Origin: Tausonia pullulans | Taxonomy: Eukaryota > Basidiomycota > Tremellomycetes > Cystofilobasidiales > Mrakiaceae | Assembly (NCBI GenBank): GCA_951802195.1 | Contig: OX637629.1 | Location: forward strand, 62,001-126,000 | DNA: 64,000 nucleotides | Reading direction: 5' to 3' | Shown: positions 11,245 through 21,992 of the stretch, piece by piece | How the letters are laid out: every line of letters begins with the position of its first letter | Position numbering within the stretch: the stretch's first letter is position 1 | Made by a program: the position numbers and the translations under genes | Notes under the pieces: model-generated | Databases searched by the model: none | What the model saw: only the letters and a program-made list of their open reading frames with translations | What the model was told of the DNA's origin: nothing

Positions 11245-13443
11245 ATGTCTCCAGACTCAGAAGATGACCTCGACGCCATCGATGTCCAGCTGGGCCATCA
11301 CCAGCCGCCGCCCCTCTTGTCACACTCTCAGGCGATTGAGACGTCATTGACCGCTCGCTTGCTGCACCATCCCCAGCCGATTCAAGGCTGGAATACCTCG
11401 GCGCCTCCTTCTCCATCATCATCGTTCTTCTTCCCCGTAAGTAGGCAACTCACCTCCGACCCGACCCAGATCGCCCTCCCTCCCTCGCCCTTGCCCCCAA
11501 CGCCATCGGAAGGAGAGAGCGATCAGCAGCGACGGCTAGCGCCGGCGGGCGCTGCCTACCTCTTTGGCTCGAACCATGAGGATATCGCTAGCCCTTCTCG
11601 TGTCCTGCATCCAACGCTCGTCCGTCTCCCCTCAAGCATGCCTGGCTCGTGTCCCAGTTCTCGCCCGGGCACGCCCTCCTCGATCGCCAGCGCCAGCAAG
11701 GACGAACGGCAGTGCCGGATCTGCTTCGGCGACGGCACGGATGAGGCCGAGTTGGGCCGGCTCATCTCGCCTTGCGTCTGTCGGGGTTCGATGCGGGTGA
11801 GTAATCTCGCGCACAGCCTCTCGGACATGGTGCTGATATATTGAAGGGGTCTGTCAGCATGTTCATGGTGAGTCGGGTGGAGCACGAAGGGTGACGCTAG
11901 TTGGGCCGGGCGCCGGTTACCCTTGTGGCTGACGTGGGATGATTGTCGCTACTACGACGTTCAGTCAAATGTCTCGCCCACTGGAGGAAGAGTTCGAGCA
12001 ACAAAGTGAGCTTTCCCGCTTGCCATTTCTCGCAGGACCAGTGCTGACGGCCTTCGCAGAAAGCCTTCTGGTCAGCACCTTCTCCTGCGATGACCTTCAG
12101 GTTTGCAATCCAGCTTACTGTCCTCGACGAGGTGATGGCGTCAGGGCTTGCCCTCAGTGCTCCTTCAAGTATCACTTTGCCCGCACGCGCGCGTCAGGCC
12201 TTGCCCTGAATCCATGTGAGTGCTGCGTGCTCGCCGTAAGTCAACTTAACCGCTAACCCTCGCTCAGACGCGATACTCTTCACGACGATCCTCCTGTTTT
12301 TTGCCATCACTCTCCTCTCGGGACACTTGCTCGCCCTCTTTCTCTCCATCTATGTCACCCCACCCGAGCTGCTGGCGTCCTCGCCTTTCGCGACGGCGTT
12401 CGACCGTGAGCCCCACTCGATCGGTGAGATCCTTCTCGAGGACCCGGCCAGCTCGCAGACGGCGCGCGTTTTTGTGCCCTCAAGCACGGTCTTCGAGGTG
12501 ATCCGAGCTTCAGTTGGAGTGTTTGCTGGTGAGTAGAAGCGGCTCGTGAACTCATGTCCAGGTGCTTAACTCTGGCTCGATCGGATTTTCAATCCCACAG
12601 GCGGTGAGGCCGAACAGGTCCTGCGAACCATCTGGGAGACAATCAGCTCGGTTGCTCAGGACCGGCTCCCCCCGTCGATGGGTCCCAAGACAGGATGGCA
12701 GGGCGTCTATAGCCGATTTCTCGCCCACCTCTCAGCCTTCCTTGCCCTCGTCCGCTCGCACCCGCCCCTTTCCTTCCTCCTCAAGCGCAGCATATCCCAC
12801 CAGCCATCGCCGCATCTCCCTGCCGCCATGAACCACACGCTCCTCTCCGCACTCATATATCGCTTCACACTCGGCGTCTCATTCGTTGGTTCTGTCTCGT
12901 TCGTCTCGCTCCTGCTCTCCCTCTCCCTTCTTCCGGCATTCTCCCTTTTCAACACGTGGAATTTCCCCCGCTTCGCCCGCGTTGGACGGAGACGCACTAG
13001 GGCTGCCGCTAACCTTGCTAGGGAGGGTCCGGGGGTTGGCGCTTTTATTATGGTTGCGCTGGTGACGGTCGGCATCGTTCGGTGAGTTGAGTCGAGAGTT
13101 GAATCACCCGGAGATTTTGAGAGTCTTACTTGACATGTGATCAAATAGCACCGTCGTCGGCCTTTACGGCACCCTCCGCGAGTTCTCTTCCCACCTCCTC
13201 CTCCGAGCCGAGACCGCCATCCTTGAGGTCTCCCCCTCAGGCGAGGAGCTCGAGCCTCTTGCACCAGGCCTGGAGCGCATCGAGGTCAAGTCTGAATCTG
13301 AGGCGGCAGCAGCTGCGGCGGAGGAGGCTCTGAGGGAGCGATGGCGCAGGCGGGTGGGGGTGGTAGGGGATGCTGGAGCCGGTGGAGTGAGGAGGAGGAG
13401 ACCGCTTTGGGATCCGCCAGGAGGATGGGTTGGTGCTTGGTAG
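11245..13443 (+). CDS. RING-CH (MARCH-type) membrane E3 ubiquitin ligase
   Basis: Eight exons (11245-11796, 11858-11867, 11965-12005, 12060-12070, 12145-12215, 12268-12528, 12601-13081, 13149-13443) sum to 1722 nt, 573 residues. After a Ser/Pro-rich leader of about 150 residues comes a C4HC3 RING-CH finger: RQCRICFGDG, LISPCVCRGSMR, then HVHVKCLAHW and AFWACPQCSFKY, with all eight zinc ligands present. Membrane segments follow: ILFTTILLFFAITLLSGHLL, a region around FVGSVSFVSLLLSLSLLPA, and a third in GAFIMVALVTVGIVR. The tail is Arg-rich. MARCH-type ligases ubiquitinate membrane proteins or ER clients; the substrate here is unknown. Exons 2 and 4 are only 10 and 11 nt and both encode zinc-finger residues. 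The frame is open upstream of 11245, so the start is a choice based on the MSPDSEDDLDAID acidic beginning. Confidence 0.88.
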
Positions 13444-13793
13444 GGCTTTTGTATGAGCGTCTTTTTCCCTTTCTATTTGAAGTATGTTCCGACGCTATTT
13501 TTCGGTGTTGTGCGAATCTAGCGGTCGTCAGGGAGAGAAGGGAGCGAGAGCGAGCGGGGGGAGACGACGCGATGGAACGCGCCGCCGCCGGCTCTTTTCC
13601 TTCCGACGACCACCAGCATCGACAGCAACAGCACGTCAGCGAGAGACGACAACAACGACGTGTGTCTTCTTCTGTCCTCCGTATTCCACCTCCGCTTCGA
13701 AGCGCTAAACAGTCATCGTTCTACGCCTCCGCACGCCGCCCGCTCATCCGCCAGTCGTTGCTCCTCCCCTCTTTCAGTGACCTAGCTCGCGTC
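13444..13793. promoter_or_regulatory. Intergenic and leader region before ARS2
   Basis: 350 bp with the 3' flank of the RING-CH gene and a C/A-rich leader. An open frame without conserved content runs into the ARS2 start. No clear motif is visible. Confidence 0.5.
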
Positions 13794-16700
13794 ATGTCCG
13801 GCTATCCTGCATCATCATCCCTCCCGCCTCGGCCTGCAGGTCTCCCGAACCCTCCCCTCCGCGCCGCAGACGACCGCGAGCGACCTCCGCCAGTTGAGCG
13901 GTACCTGCCCATCGGCCACTCTCCCGTAGCGCGTGACGAACGCGGTCTCGAGTTCGACCCGCGGGATCTGAGACGGGACGATACCTCCAGGTACAGGAGT
14001 GGACCTTACTCAGATGACGGGCCGCAGTATCGAGGCATGAGGGACGATCTGAGAGACTACGATGGTCAGTAGGCCAACTCGCTGCTCGCCCGTTCACTGT
14101 CGCGCCTCTTGTCACACTCTCGCCGAGACACGAACCGCTTGTTGGCCTCCGTCATTCTCGAGCGAGCTCATGCACAAAGTGTTCCTTGGGATATCACTTG
14201 ACCATCGCCTTGGCTTCCCTATCCCGAGTCTTGTTACTGACGGAAGCCCTCCCTTTCCTCCCGTCTCTACTACATCGCCCGTCTCGCAACACAGACCGGA
14301 AGCGCCGCCGCTCGCCTTCGCCCATCTATGAACCCAGGCATGACCCTCGTCCTCGCTATGACGACCGTTACGACGACCGAGAAGGTGGTGCGTGCCGATC
14401 CCCCAATGGCTTGGCCCTCCTCGAACCGGCGCGCGTGTGGTGTGCACCCTCGACTGACATCTACTCGTTTTGCTAGGCCGCTACCCTCCTCGACGCAACT
14501 CGTTTGGAAGGGACGACCGCCCGCCATACCCTTACGGCATGTCCGGTGGCTCCTCTCGCGAATTGCCCTCGTCGTCGAGCCGGGGTCCACCCCCGGACCC
14601 AGACACGCTTGAGCACGTCGTCTCGCGCGCAGAATGGCTCGCGTGGTTCAAATTCAAGCATCCTGAGCTGGTGAGTACTTGAGACCCGTCTTTTGGCCTT
14701 GCGTTGGCGTCGAATGACGTCCTTGCTTCCAGCTCGCCGAGGACGAACGCGCCGAGGGTATCCTATCCGAGGGCAGTAGCGTCCCGAAGCAAACGACCGA
14801 GCGCTACGACGCATACCGCAAGAAGTTCACCTCTCGCCAGGTTGGGAATTGCTCCCTTCGACGGCTCGCTTGGTTTCGCTCGCTGATCTTCCGCTCTCGA
14901 CCAGCTCTTCGCCCTCTTCCTGCACCAGAAGCCCTCCCAGTGGTTCCTCGAGCGTTATTCGGATCACCCGACGTATGTCGAGGAGCGCGCTCGCGTCCGG
15001 CACGACGCTCGCCGCGGGCTCGAGGCGAGGTTTGTCGAAGAGCTTGAGGCTGGATCACATGACTACGTCCAGGAGTGGAGTTGCGATGAGCCAGCGGCAT
15101 GTAAGTTGACCGTTCTCCTCGCGAGAGAGCTCTGTTTTGAGCCTAGACGCTGATTCCCCCGCCCTAGCAGCCGAAAAGCCCGATCCCCTCGATCTCGCCC
15201 TAGGCGAGAAGCCTGTCGAGGCGACCAAGACATACGCCTCGTCACCGCTCAAGAACCAACTCTTCATTAAGACGATCCCGCCCAACATCTCCCGAGCGAG
15301 TCTCGAGGCCGTTTGTAGCACTGTCCCCGGGTACAGCTCGCTCTCGCTCGGACCTGCCCAGGAAAGCAAGAAGTTCTATCGCTCCGGATGGGTCAATCTC
15401 GGCGCGTCGTCGGACGTCGAGGCCGCCGTCCGTGAGCTCCATGGCGCCAAGGTCGGCGAGCCGCCGTTCACGCTACACGTTTCACCTGCGGAGGAATCGG
15501 ACTACTCGGCGAGGCCGAGGCTTGCGCCCATCGGTGCGGGTTCCTCGGCGCGTCTGGCGGTCGACCTCCAGCAGGCGAAGAAGCTGGCGAAAAAGCTGGA
15601 GGCGGAGGAGGAGGCGCCGGCAGGAGGGAAGCGTGGGAGCGATGCGATTGAAGCGTGGTTCGCAACCAAGGAGGTTGCCGTTCCGGGCGAAGAGGAAGTC
15701 AATGCGGACGATGTCGTGGCGGAGGAGAAGAGAAACCAGAACGTGGGTCTGGAATCCTCCTTGCAATGGTAGAGGTGTGCAGCGCCCTGACACTTTCGCT
15801 TCCAGCTCAAGATGCAGCTCGACCTCTACCTCCTTTACCTCCGTAGGGCTTTCCACACGTGCTATTACTCCTCGTCGATCAACAACTCGATCAACGAGCT
15901 TGAGCGTCGGTGCATCCGCTACTTCCGCCGCTCGCCTCACGGCGCCTCATCGAAGAAGGCGAAGCCTGGATCCGAGTCGCCGCGACGCAAGATCGTGGGA
16001 GGGGACAAGAAGGCTGAGGAGGACGAGGATGAGGACGAGGACGAGGACGGTAATGAGCGGAGACGGCACGCTGATGCCGATGAGGACGATTCGGCGGTGA
16101 ATGGCGGGGGTCAACACGAGAACGAGAAGGCTGAAGGCAACAAGGCCACCGGAGACGACAGTAAGCTCGACTGTTTCTTGCTGGAACAACGGACTCATAC
16201 TGATTCCCCCGCCAGTCTCCACCAAGCTCTGGGCTCAGGAGCTCGACCGCAAGACGCAAATGATCCTCGAACGCGAGACGCTCGACCCGGCCGACTTCCT
16301 CGGCAAGAATGTTCAAGAGTTAGTGTTTGACCCCGTCTTTTTCTGCTCTCTCTTAACGCAAACTCACCTACTCTCGCTACAGGGAGTTGAACCGCATTAC
16401 GGACCCCAACATCAAGCAGGAGGCTGAGGGCAAGTTCCGCTGCCGGGCATGCAGCAAGCTGTTCAAGGCGGCTTCGTTCGTCCAGAAGCACGTCCCTGCG
16501 AAGCACCCGGAGCTCGTCGAGGCGATCCACGAGACCCACTTTTTCAACAACTTCGTCCTGGACCCGGACCACCTCGTCCCTCCCCTCGGCGCCCCCGCTT
16601 CGGTCAACAACCAGCCGCCCCACGCGCTCTCCAACTCTGGCCCGCGACCGGTGATCCCTCTCCCGCGCGAACCGTGGATAGGCGCAGGCGGAGGGCATAT

Positions 16701-17094
16701 CTCGACGGGCTACACACCTGGCTTTCTCGGCGGTTTCGGCCACCACCCGGGCGGTGGAGGAGGGGGCCACTACAACCCGGCCTTCTTCCGTGGTGGACCG
16801 CCACCAATGCCCATGGGCGGTCCCGGTGGACGTCCTGGGGCAGGCTCGCTCTTTGGCCGCATTACTGGCCTGGACGACGCCTTGCCGGAGGAGAGGATCG
16901 ACACGACCATCGGCAGGCCAGAGGGCATCAAGGAGGACCCGAGGGCGTCTAAGGCGAGGGTGTCGTGTGAGTCGATCAGCTTTCGCGTTCTCATGCAGTG
17001 ACCGGACGCTGACAACGATTGCTTCTTTCCGACAGACAACGACTTGGACTTTGTGGCGAGCGCGGCCGAGGGCGACGTCGAGCTAGAGTATTGA
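13794..17094 (+). CDS. ARS2: ARS2/Serrate RNA effector protein (Pir2-like)
   Basis: Ten exons (13794-14064, 14295-14387, 14477-14670, 14733-14840, 14905-15100, 15171-15742, 15806-16160, 16216-16318, 16383-16966, 17036-17094) total 2535 nt, 844 residues. The N-terminus is Arg/Tyr/Asp-rich, followed by the DUF3546-like helical unit (FALFLHQKPSQWFLERYSDHP), an RRM-like central part (QLFIKTIPPNISR), an acidic Glu/Asp tract, and a C2H2 finger CRACSKLFKAASFVQKHVPAKH. A Gly/Pro-rich region ends in YNDLD, the conserved Serrate/ARS2 C-terminal motif. Family members bind the nuclear cap-binding complex and direct transcripts to processing or decay; fission yeast Pir2 acts in RNA surveillance. Alternative splice sites three bases apart exist at the exon 2 donor and the exon 6 acceptor, both keeping frame. 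Confidence 0.93.
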
Positions 17095-17557
17095 GAAGTC
17101 AAGTTGGGTATTGATCGATGATGCATTGTCTCCATTGTCCGAGCCGACCGAGAATTGTTCGCGAGGACGGAGCTGGGAGAGCACGTTGCCGAACTCGAAC
17201 AGGATGAAGCGTCGTGCCGGTGTAACAAATGGGCGTCCAGTCGGCTCGCTCTTGTCTCTCCTCCAAACTCGACCGTCAAGTCGGACCCTGCCTTCGAACT
17301 GTTCATCTTCGTCAATCCTCTCCCACTCTCCCTCGTACACCAGCCTCACTCGACGTACCCAGACCTTCCCAAGGCGTCGAGCACTCAGGTCGGTTCTGCT
17401 GCTCTGCCCTTGTTCCCACGACGCGTCGGGACTGGCCACCTCCACCTTCTCCTCCTCGCCTTGCTCGCTGCTGACCACAAGCCCCCAACGTCTCACTCAG
17501 CAGCACATCCGCCCGACGCATCTTCTCTTCCCCCTCCATTCAACTTCTTTACCTAAT
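17095..17557. promoter_or_regulatory. Intergenic and C/T-rich leader before the RING-like unknown gene
   Basis: 463 bp. The last 200 bp are strongly pyrimidine-rich, the usual 5' leader pattern here. The reading frame of the downstream gene is open back to about 17111, but without recognisable protein features. Confidence 0.5.
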
Positions 17558-19687
17558 ATGGAGGAGAGCTGGTCCCGGCCAACGCTCGTCCGGGCGTCCC
17601 CTGGACAGCAACAGCTTCACCCGCCGATGCCTCCAGCAGACAACTTCTCTTCGTTCGCGCACGCACACCTTCACATGGATCCTCCCTCCTCCTCTGCTAC
17701 CGAGCCCGACCGCATTCGGGAGAGGCAGGAGATACAGCAATCAAGCCACGCTCTCCAGTTCGGCTATAGCTCACCGCTGACGCTCGACAACACCGGCGGC
17801 TCCGGCCTCAACCGCCCGCCGTCTCCTCCCGCCAACGCCGTCGCAGGACCCTCTCGCCTGTCCGGCACTGGGTCCAGGAAGCGGCGGAGTCCTTCGAGAC
17901 CAAAGAGTAACAGCCCGCCGCGATTCGCCCGGGTCGGCAGCTCGCCGGCCGTTGGCGGTGCTCTCGTGCTGGACGCCGCCGCCGTCCCCAGGTTATCGGC
18001 CTCACGTCCGTTACAGGCGGCGCCCTCGATCGAGACCGTCAGCAGCGACGTTGCTGGAACGAGTAGAGCGTTCAGTGGAAGGGAAGATGGTATCGCAGAA
18101 GGAACGGCCCCGGGCTCTTCACCACCAACCCCGCTCAATGTCAATGACGGTGGAGACGTCATCGATGTCAGTTCGGGCGAAGACGAGGGCGAGGACGGGA
18201 TTGAGCTCGTCAGTGACACGGGTCCGCGGCATAGGCGGAGAGGCTTCGCGCTCGGAGAGGTCATTGAAGGTAAATCCTGTGTTTGGGCTTGCTGCCGACC
18301 TGTACAGAGTCGACCAGAGGTGGACAGGCGTGGGTGCGTGCACGCGAGGGAGGGATTACAACGGTGTCGTTTCTGGCTGGCTTCTCTCATCGACCCTTCA
18401 ATCGTGGGGGGCTCTCTTTCCCTCAATCGCTCTTTACGCTCCCACTTTGGTCTCGAAAAGCACCATCCAACCGCTGACATTTTTTCTCTCGCTTCTCCTT
18501 GCACAGCTCTTCGCCGTCAACCCCGCTCGCCGGTGCTGGATCACCGTTCTCCCTCCCCGATCCCCCACTTACCCGAACCTCAACAAGCGCTGAACCATCA
18601 ACCTCCATCTCGCGGGAATCCCCTCGGTGGCGCCTTCCTCCGTCGGGGCAACGCCGTCCTACACTACCGGCCGATCCGACCCTCAGCGGCGCCGCCTCCA
18701 CCTCCTTCAGCTCGCGAGCCGAACGCCCTCCTCGCGGACGACTCTTCGGACGAGGAGGTCGACGATGACGAGGACAACGGCGACCACGGGCCAGCCCACC
18801 ACGGCCGTTGGGCAGCACGGCTGGAAGATCAGGAGCTGTATCGGCTTCGTGGCATTCAAAGTATCTTTCGCAACTTTTTCACCCATCTCAGAGGCAACGC
18901 CATTGCTCAAGAGTGGTTCGAGGCAGGTGCTGAACAACTCCCGCAGGCTCACGGTGGACCTACACTCGGAGGGGGAGACCCGATCGCCGCGCTCTGGAGG
19001 AGCAAGGGCGCGACGGCAGACCCGCCGAATCTCCCCACGCGCAGGGGCTATACGCGCAAATTTGAGATTGAGATGGGCGGGTTTGTCGACTCGGAAAGCG
19101 AGGACGAGGGGGAGGAGGTAAATGAACAGTCATGGCCCCCACCGCCACCGCCAGTCCCTCCTCTGCTCCAGCCGTCCAACTCGGACGACGACATCCTCCT
19201 AGTTTACCCGGACGGCACTTCGACACCGACCTCGCTCCTACCGCCCGTCCCGCCTCCGCCAGTGACTTCTCGCAAACGGAAGCGGCCTCTCCCAAAGGCC
19301 GAACTCAACCCCCACCTCACCCTGGGCTGCTCTGGATGCGCTCGCCCTCTCATCCTAGGCGCCACGGAGAGCGCGAGCCGACGTGTTTTTGTCCTCCGAT
19401 GCGGTCACCTCGTCGATGGCTGGTGCCTTGAGCATCTCGCTCATCCCTCAGGAGAGGAGGAAGCCGAGCTTGTCGCGGATGCGGCAAGCGTCCTTGCGGC
19501 CGGGAGGAAGTCGTCAAGGAAGAAGAATCAGCCGGTGCCGCTGTTCTTTGACTGGGAATGCCCGGTCGACGGGTGTGGGCATGTCCATGAGAGTGAGGGC
19601 GTTGAGAGAGAGGAGGCGACTGCTGGCGGCGGACTCGAATGGAAGCCGAGGATGGGGCCGGGCGCTGTCGTGCAAGTGTACGTCTAA
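17558..19687 (+). CDS. Unknown acidic protein with C-terminal RING-like Cys/His module
   Basis: I do not recognise this gene. Two exons (17558-18269, 18507-19687) give 630 residues; if the 237-nt intron is kept, the frame stays open and the product is 709 residues. The first two thirds are disordered, with Ser/Pro stretches, a basic KRRSPSR patch and acidic blocks (DSSDEEVDDDEDNGDH, DSESEDEGEEV). A short folded-looking unit reads LYRLRGIQSIFRNFFTHLR then QEWFEAGAEQL. The last 120 residues hold ordered Cys and His: LGCSGCARPL, VFVLRCGHLVDGWCLEHL and FDWECPVDGCGHVHES, then GPGAVVQVYV. The pattern C-x2-C, C-x-H, C, C-x4-C-x-H suggests a RING- or B-box-like zinc fold, so a nuclear E3 or SUMO-related role is possible but unproven. 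The intron donor GTAAAT and a T/C-rich acceptor support splicing. Confidence 0.72.
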   Translation: MEESWSRPTLVRASPGQQQLHPPMPPADNFSSFAHAHLHMDPPSSSATEPDRIRERQEIQQSSHALQFGYSSPLTLDNTGGSGLNRPPSPPANAVAGPSRLSGTGSRKRRSPSRPKSNSPPRFARVGSSPAVGGALVLDAAAVPRLSASRPLQAAPSIETVSSDVAGTSRAFSGREDGIAEGTAPGSSPPTPLNVNDGGDVIDVSSGEDEGEDGIELVSDTGPRHRRRGFALGEVIEGKSCVWACCRPVQSRPEVDRRGCVHAREGLQRCRFWLASLIDPSIVGGSLSLNRSLRSHFGLEKHHPTADIFSLASPCTALRRQPRSPVLDHRSPSPIPHLPEPQQALNHQPPSRGNPLGGAFLRRGNAVLHYRPIRPSAAPPPPPSAREPNALLADDSSDEEVDDDEDNGDHGPAHHGRWAARLEDQELYRLRGIQSIFRNFFTHLRGNAIAQEWFEAGAEQLPQAHGGPTLGGGDPIAALWRSKGATADPPNLPTRRGYTRKFEIEMGGFVDSESEDEGEEVNEQSWPPPPPPVPPLLQPSNSDDDILLVYPDGTSTPTSLLPPVPPPPVTSRKRKRPLPKAELNPHLTLGCSGCARPLILGATESASRRVFVLRCGHLVDGWCLEHLAHPSGEEEAELVADAASVLAAGRKSSRKKNQPVPLFFDWECPVDGCGHVHESEGVEREEATAGGGLEWKPRMGPGAVVQVYV

Positions 19688-20975
19688 TTGCTCATGCGTT
19701 CCTTGCTCTCGAAACGGAATATCAATCGAGAAGTCGATCGTTCTCTCTTGAGGAAGGTCCGTCCTCGTTGGTCGATCTTTCGGCGGCCAGACAACGAGAT
19801 AGAAAGAGAAATAGCAACCCGAAGCATGCAGGAAAGAGGAAGAGAGCCGGCCGACCGACCGGGCGAGCAAGGTCAATGGGGAAGTTGAGATGCTGTCGCC
19901 AGCCTCGCGTGCATGAGCCATAAGTTTGCCCGAACAGAAGGGGATCGAGGACGCACGAGATGATACCTAGCCTCTGGCTGCCCGAGTCAGAAGGTTTAAT
20001 CGAGCGAGATATACGGAATTCAAGGGTACAAGACGGCTGGAAATGGCAGGACCAATCAGCGTTTGGGGGACTGACACGCAAAGCTCCTTCGCAGCACACC
20101 TCAACTCCGCTGCTCAGGCTGGAGGGGGAACCGCCGTCGAAGGCATCGAGTCAGACTCATCGGCTATGCACGCGAGGCATAGGATGAACTCGAGGATCTC
20201 AAAAGGAGGCAAAGAGGAAGAGTGGAGGGCTGCATGCAGTGGGAGAGGGAGAGGGGATGGTGTTCAATGGACAAAGGAAGGCATAGGCCAGTACGATGCA
20301 TCAGCCTCTCGCTCATACGACTCAATTGTCAGGGCGTTCCCATCTCCCATCTGCCCCTTGCCTCTTCTTACAACCTCCTGGGCTCTCACTTGGAAATGCC
20401 AACCCCTCTCGTGCTAATCTTCGACCCAACGACAACATCGCCCGTCGTCGTCACTCGGTCTCCGCCGATCCTCCGAGTTCGGCGGCAGGCGCAGAGCTTC
20501 GAAGGACAAGATCACAGTCTCGCAACTCACTGACCAAATGACCCAAGATCACCGAGAACGAGGTACACCCGTGATGATGGCAAGCGATCAGCAAGTCTTA
20601 AACGGAGTTAGACATCAAATAGCCATATCAATGCTCATTCGTGCCCACTTAGTCGAGCTGGACTGCGCATAGATTCGTATTCATCGCTGTGGCATGCACA
20701 TGCAGCGCTCGCCCAGCGCATTTTAGGTGCTGTGCGGACCCCTGACTCAGAATCTTCTAACAATATCTCTCCTTTGACCTCTTCTTCTTTCACGCCGCTC
20801 AGATCGAGTGGATTGGCCTTGCACAGTCAACCTGCTTGCTGCTCATCAATTCCTGGACCAGTCACACTTGCTTCATCTTAGAGTCTGAACGATGCAAACG
20901 TTACGCGGCCGCTACCCGCTGGCCATTCGGGATCTATCTCGCACTCTCAAAGAGGATCGAGAATTGCACGGGATT

Positions 20976-20994
20976 GGGGGGGGGGGGGGGGGGG
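20976..20994 (+). repeat. Poly-G tract, 19 bases
   Basis: An uninterrupted run of 19 G lies in the gene-free interval. It is a potential G-quadruplex and a likely site of polymerase slippage. Confidence 0.9.
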
Positions 20995-21302
20995 AACGTC
21001 CGGGTGTCCTCCATACATCACATTGGCACCCGCCACTGACACACAGCGGGCATCCTCACACGCTCAGCGAATTTTCCCCTGATTGATTCCAGATGAATCC
21101 CCGACTTGGAGCAGGACGAGAACGATGAAAGTGAGGTTTTGGCACGGTACCCGCACTAGCAGGAAAGGCGCGCTCTCTGTTCGCCTGTCTGCTGTCTCAA
21201 TGCGCGCGCCTTCCCAGACGCATCGTCTGCTAAATGGCTACCCGACGCTCCTGGAGAGGACGATGATAAAAGAAGCATGTCGATTTTGGTGTGGTGATGA
21301 TG

Positions 21303-21322
21303 TAATGATGATGATGATGATG
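21303..21322 (+). repeat. Short ATG trinucleotide microsatellite
   Basis: Six tandem ATG units in intergenic DNA, preceded by related gatgatg sequence. Confidence 0.75.
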
Positions 21323-21518
21323 TTGAGAAAAGCTCAGGCCAGGCAAGCCGACCTCTCGGATCCTGCCCTTGCTGCTTCCTCCTTCTTTCCAACGATGTAC
21401 GGGCCGAACTAAGAGAGAAAGGCACAATCAGCAAATGCTGTTGACCTCCCTGACTGCCCACTCCAGTGGGAAGCAATCGACGGACAGACGAAAGTCAAAC
21501 GCACCCTGCTCCCTCTCT

Positions 21519-21992
21519 CTACTTTCTCTTGCCCTTGACGGCCTTCTTCTTTCCAAGCGTCGGCCGGATCTCCTCCTCGACACCCTCCGACATCCAGTCC
21601 TCGATCCCTCCACCGAGGACATCGATCTCCTCCTCCGTCTGGCCGGTGCCTCCCGACTTGCGGTACAGGTTGACGAACCGGCCGATCCGGCCGTCCTCGT
21701 CTCGGAGGTCGCGGCTCGTCTCCCGGTTCGGGAACCACGTCGGGTGGTTCGAGAGATCCCTCGTCAGCTTGAAGACCGATCGGGGGGACGTCGTCGGGAT
21801 GGTGAAGGACGAGCCGTCGGCGAGGACGACCCGCTGGGTGAAGAGCGCGGGCGACGCCGGGGGCAAGGACGAGGGCTTGTAGACGTGCGTCTTGAGGGCC
21901 GGCGCGCGCGAGAGGAGGTGGCGCTGGTTGAGGGTCCGCGGGGCGCGGAGGAGTCCGATTTCCCGGCGGGAGAGGGCGGCGGTCGGCTTCAT
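21519..21992 (-). CDS. MRPL36: Mitochondrial large ribosomal subunit protein bL31m
   Basis: A single exon of 474 nt encodes 157 residues. After a basic, Arg-rich leader (MKPTAALSRREIGLLRAPRT) that looks like a mitochondrial targeting sequence come QRVVLADGSSFTIPTTSPRS and VFKLTRDLSNHPTWFPN, the core of fungal bL31m (yeast Mrpl36), then GRIGRFVNLYRKSG. The C-terminus is acidic and then ends in Lys/Arg. No zinc-binding Cys are present, as is normal for the mitochondrial form. The ATG at 21992 is the only one that precedes the targeting-like leader. It is divergent from TIF3, with 422 bp between start codons, an arrangement that pairs mitochondrial and cytosolic translation genes. Confidence 0.9.
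   Translation of the reverse strand: MKPTAALSRREIGLLRAPRTLNQRHLLSRAPALKTHVYKPSSLPPASPALFTQRVVLADGSSFTIPTTSPRSVFKLTRDLSNHPTWFPNRETSRDLRDEDGRIGRFVNLYRKSGGTGQTEEEIDVLGGGIEDWMSEGVEEEIRPTLGKKKAVKGKRK

Larger units (their letters stand above)
19688..21518. other. Gene-free region of 1.8 kb
   Basis: Only short open frames without conserved content or leader context occur here. It contains a 19-base poly-G tract, a short ATG trinucleotide repeat and AT-richer stretches near 20.55-20.85 kb. No tRNA, transposon end or conserved coding segment could be recognised on either strand. Confidence 0.6.

Noticed and set aside
16014-16050. GAGGAC-type repeat
   Set aside because: It is the coding sequence of an acidic tract in ARS2, not an independent repeat element.
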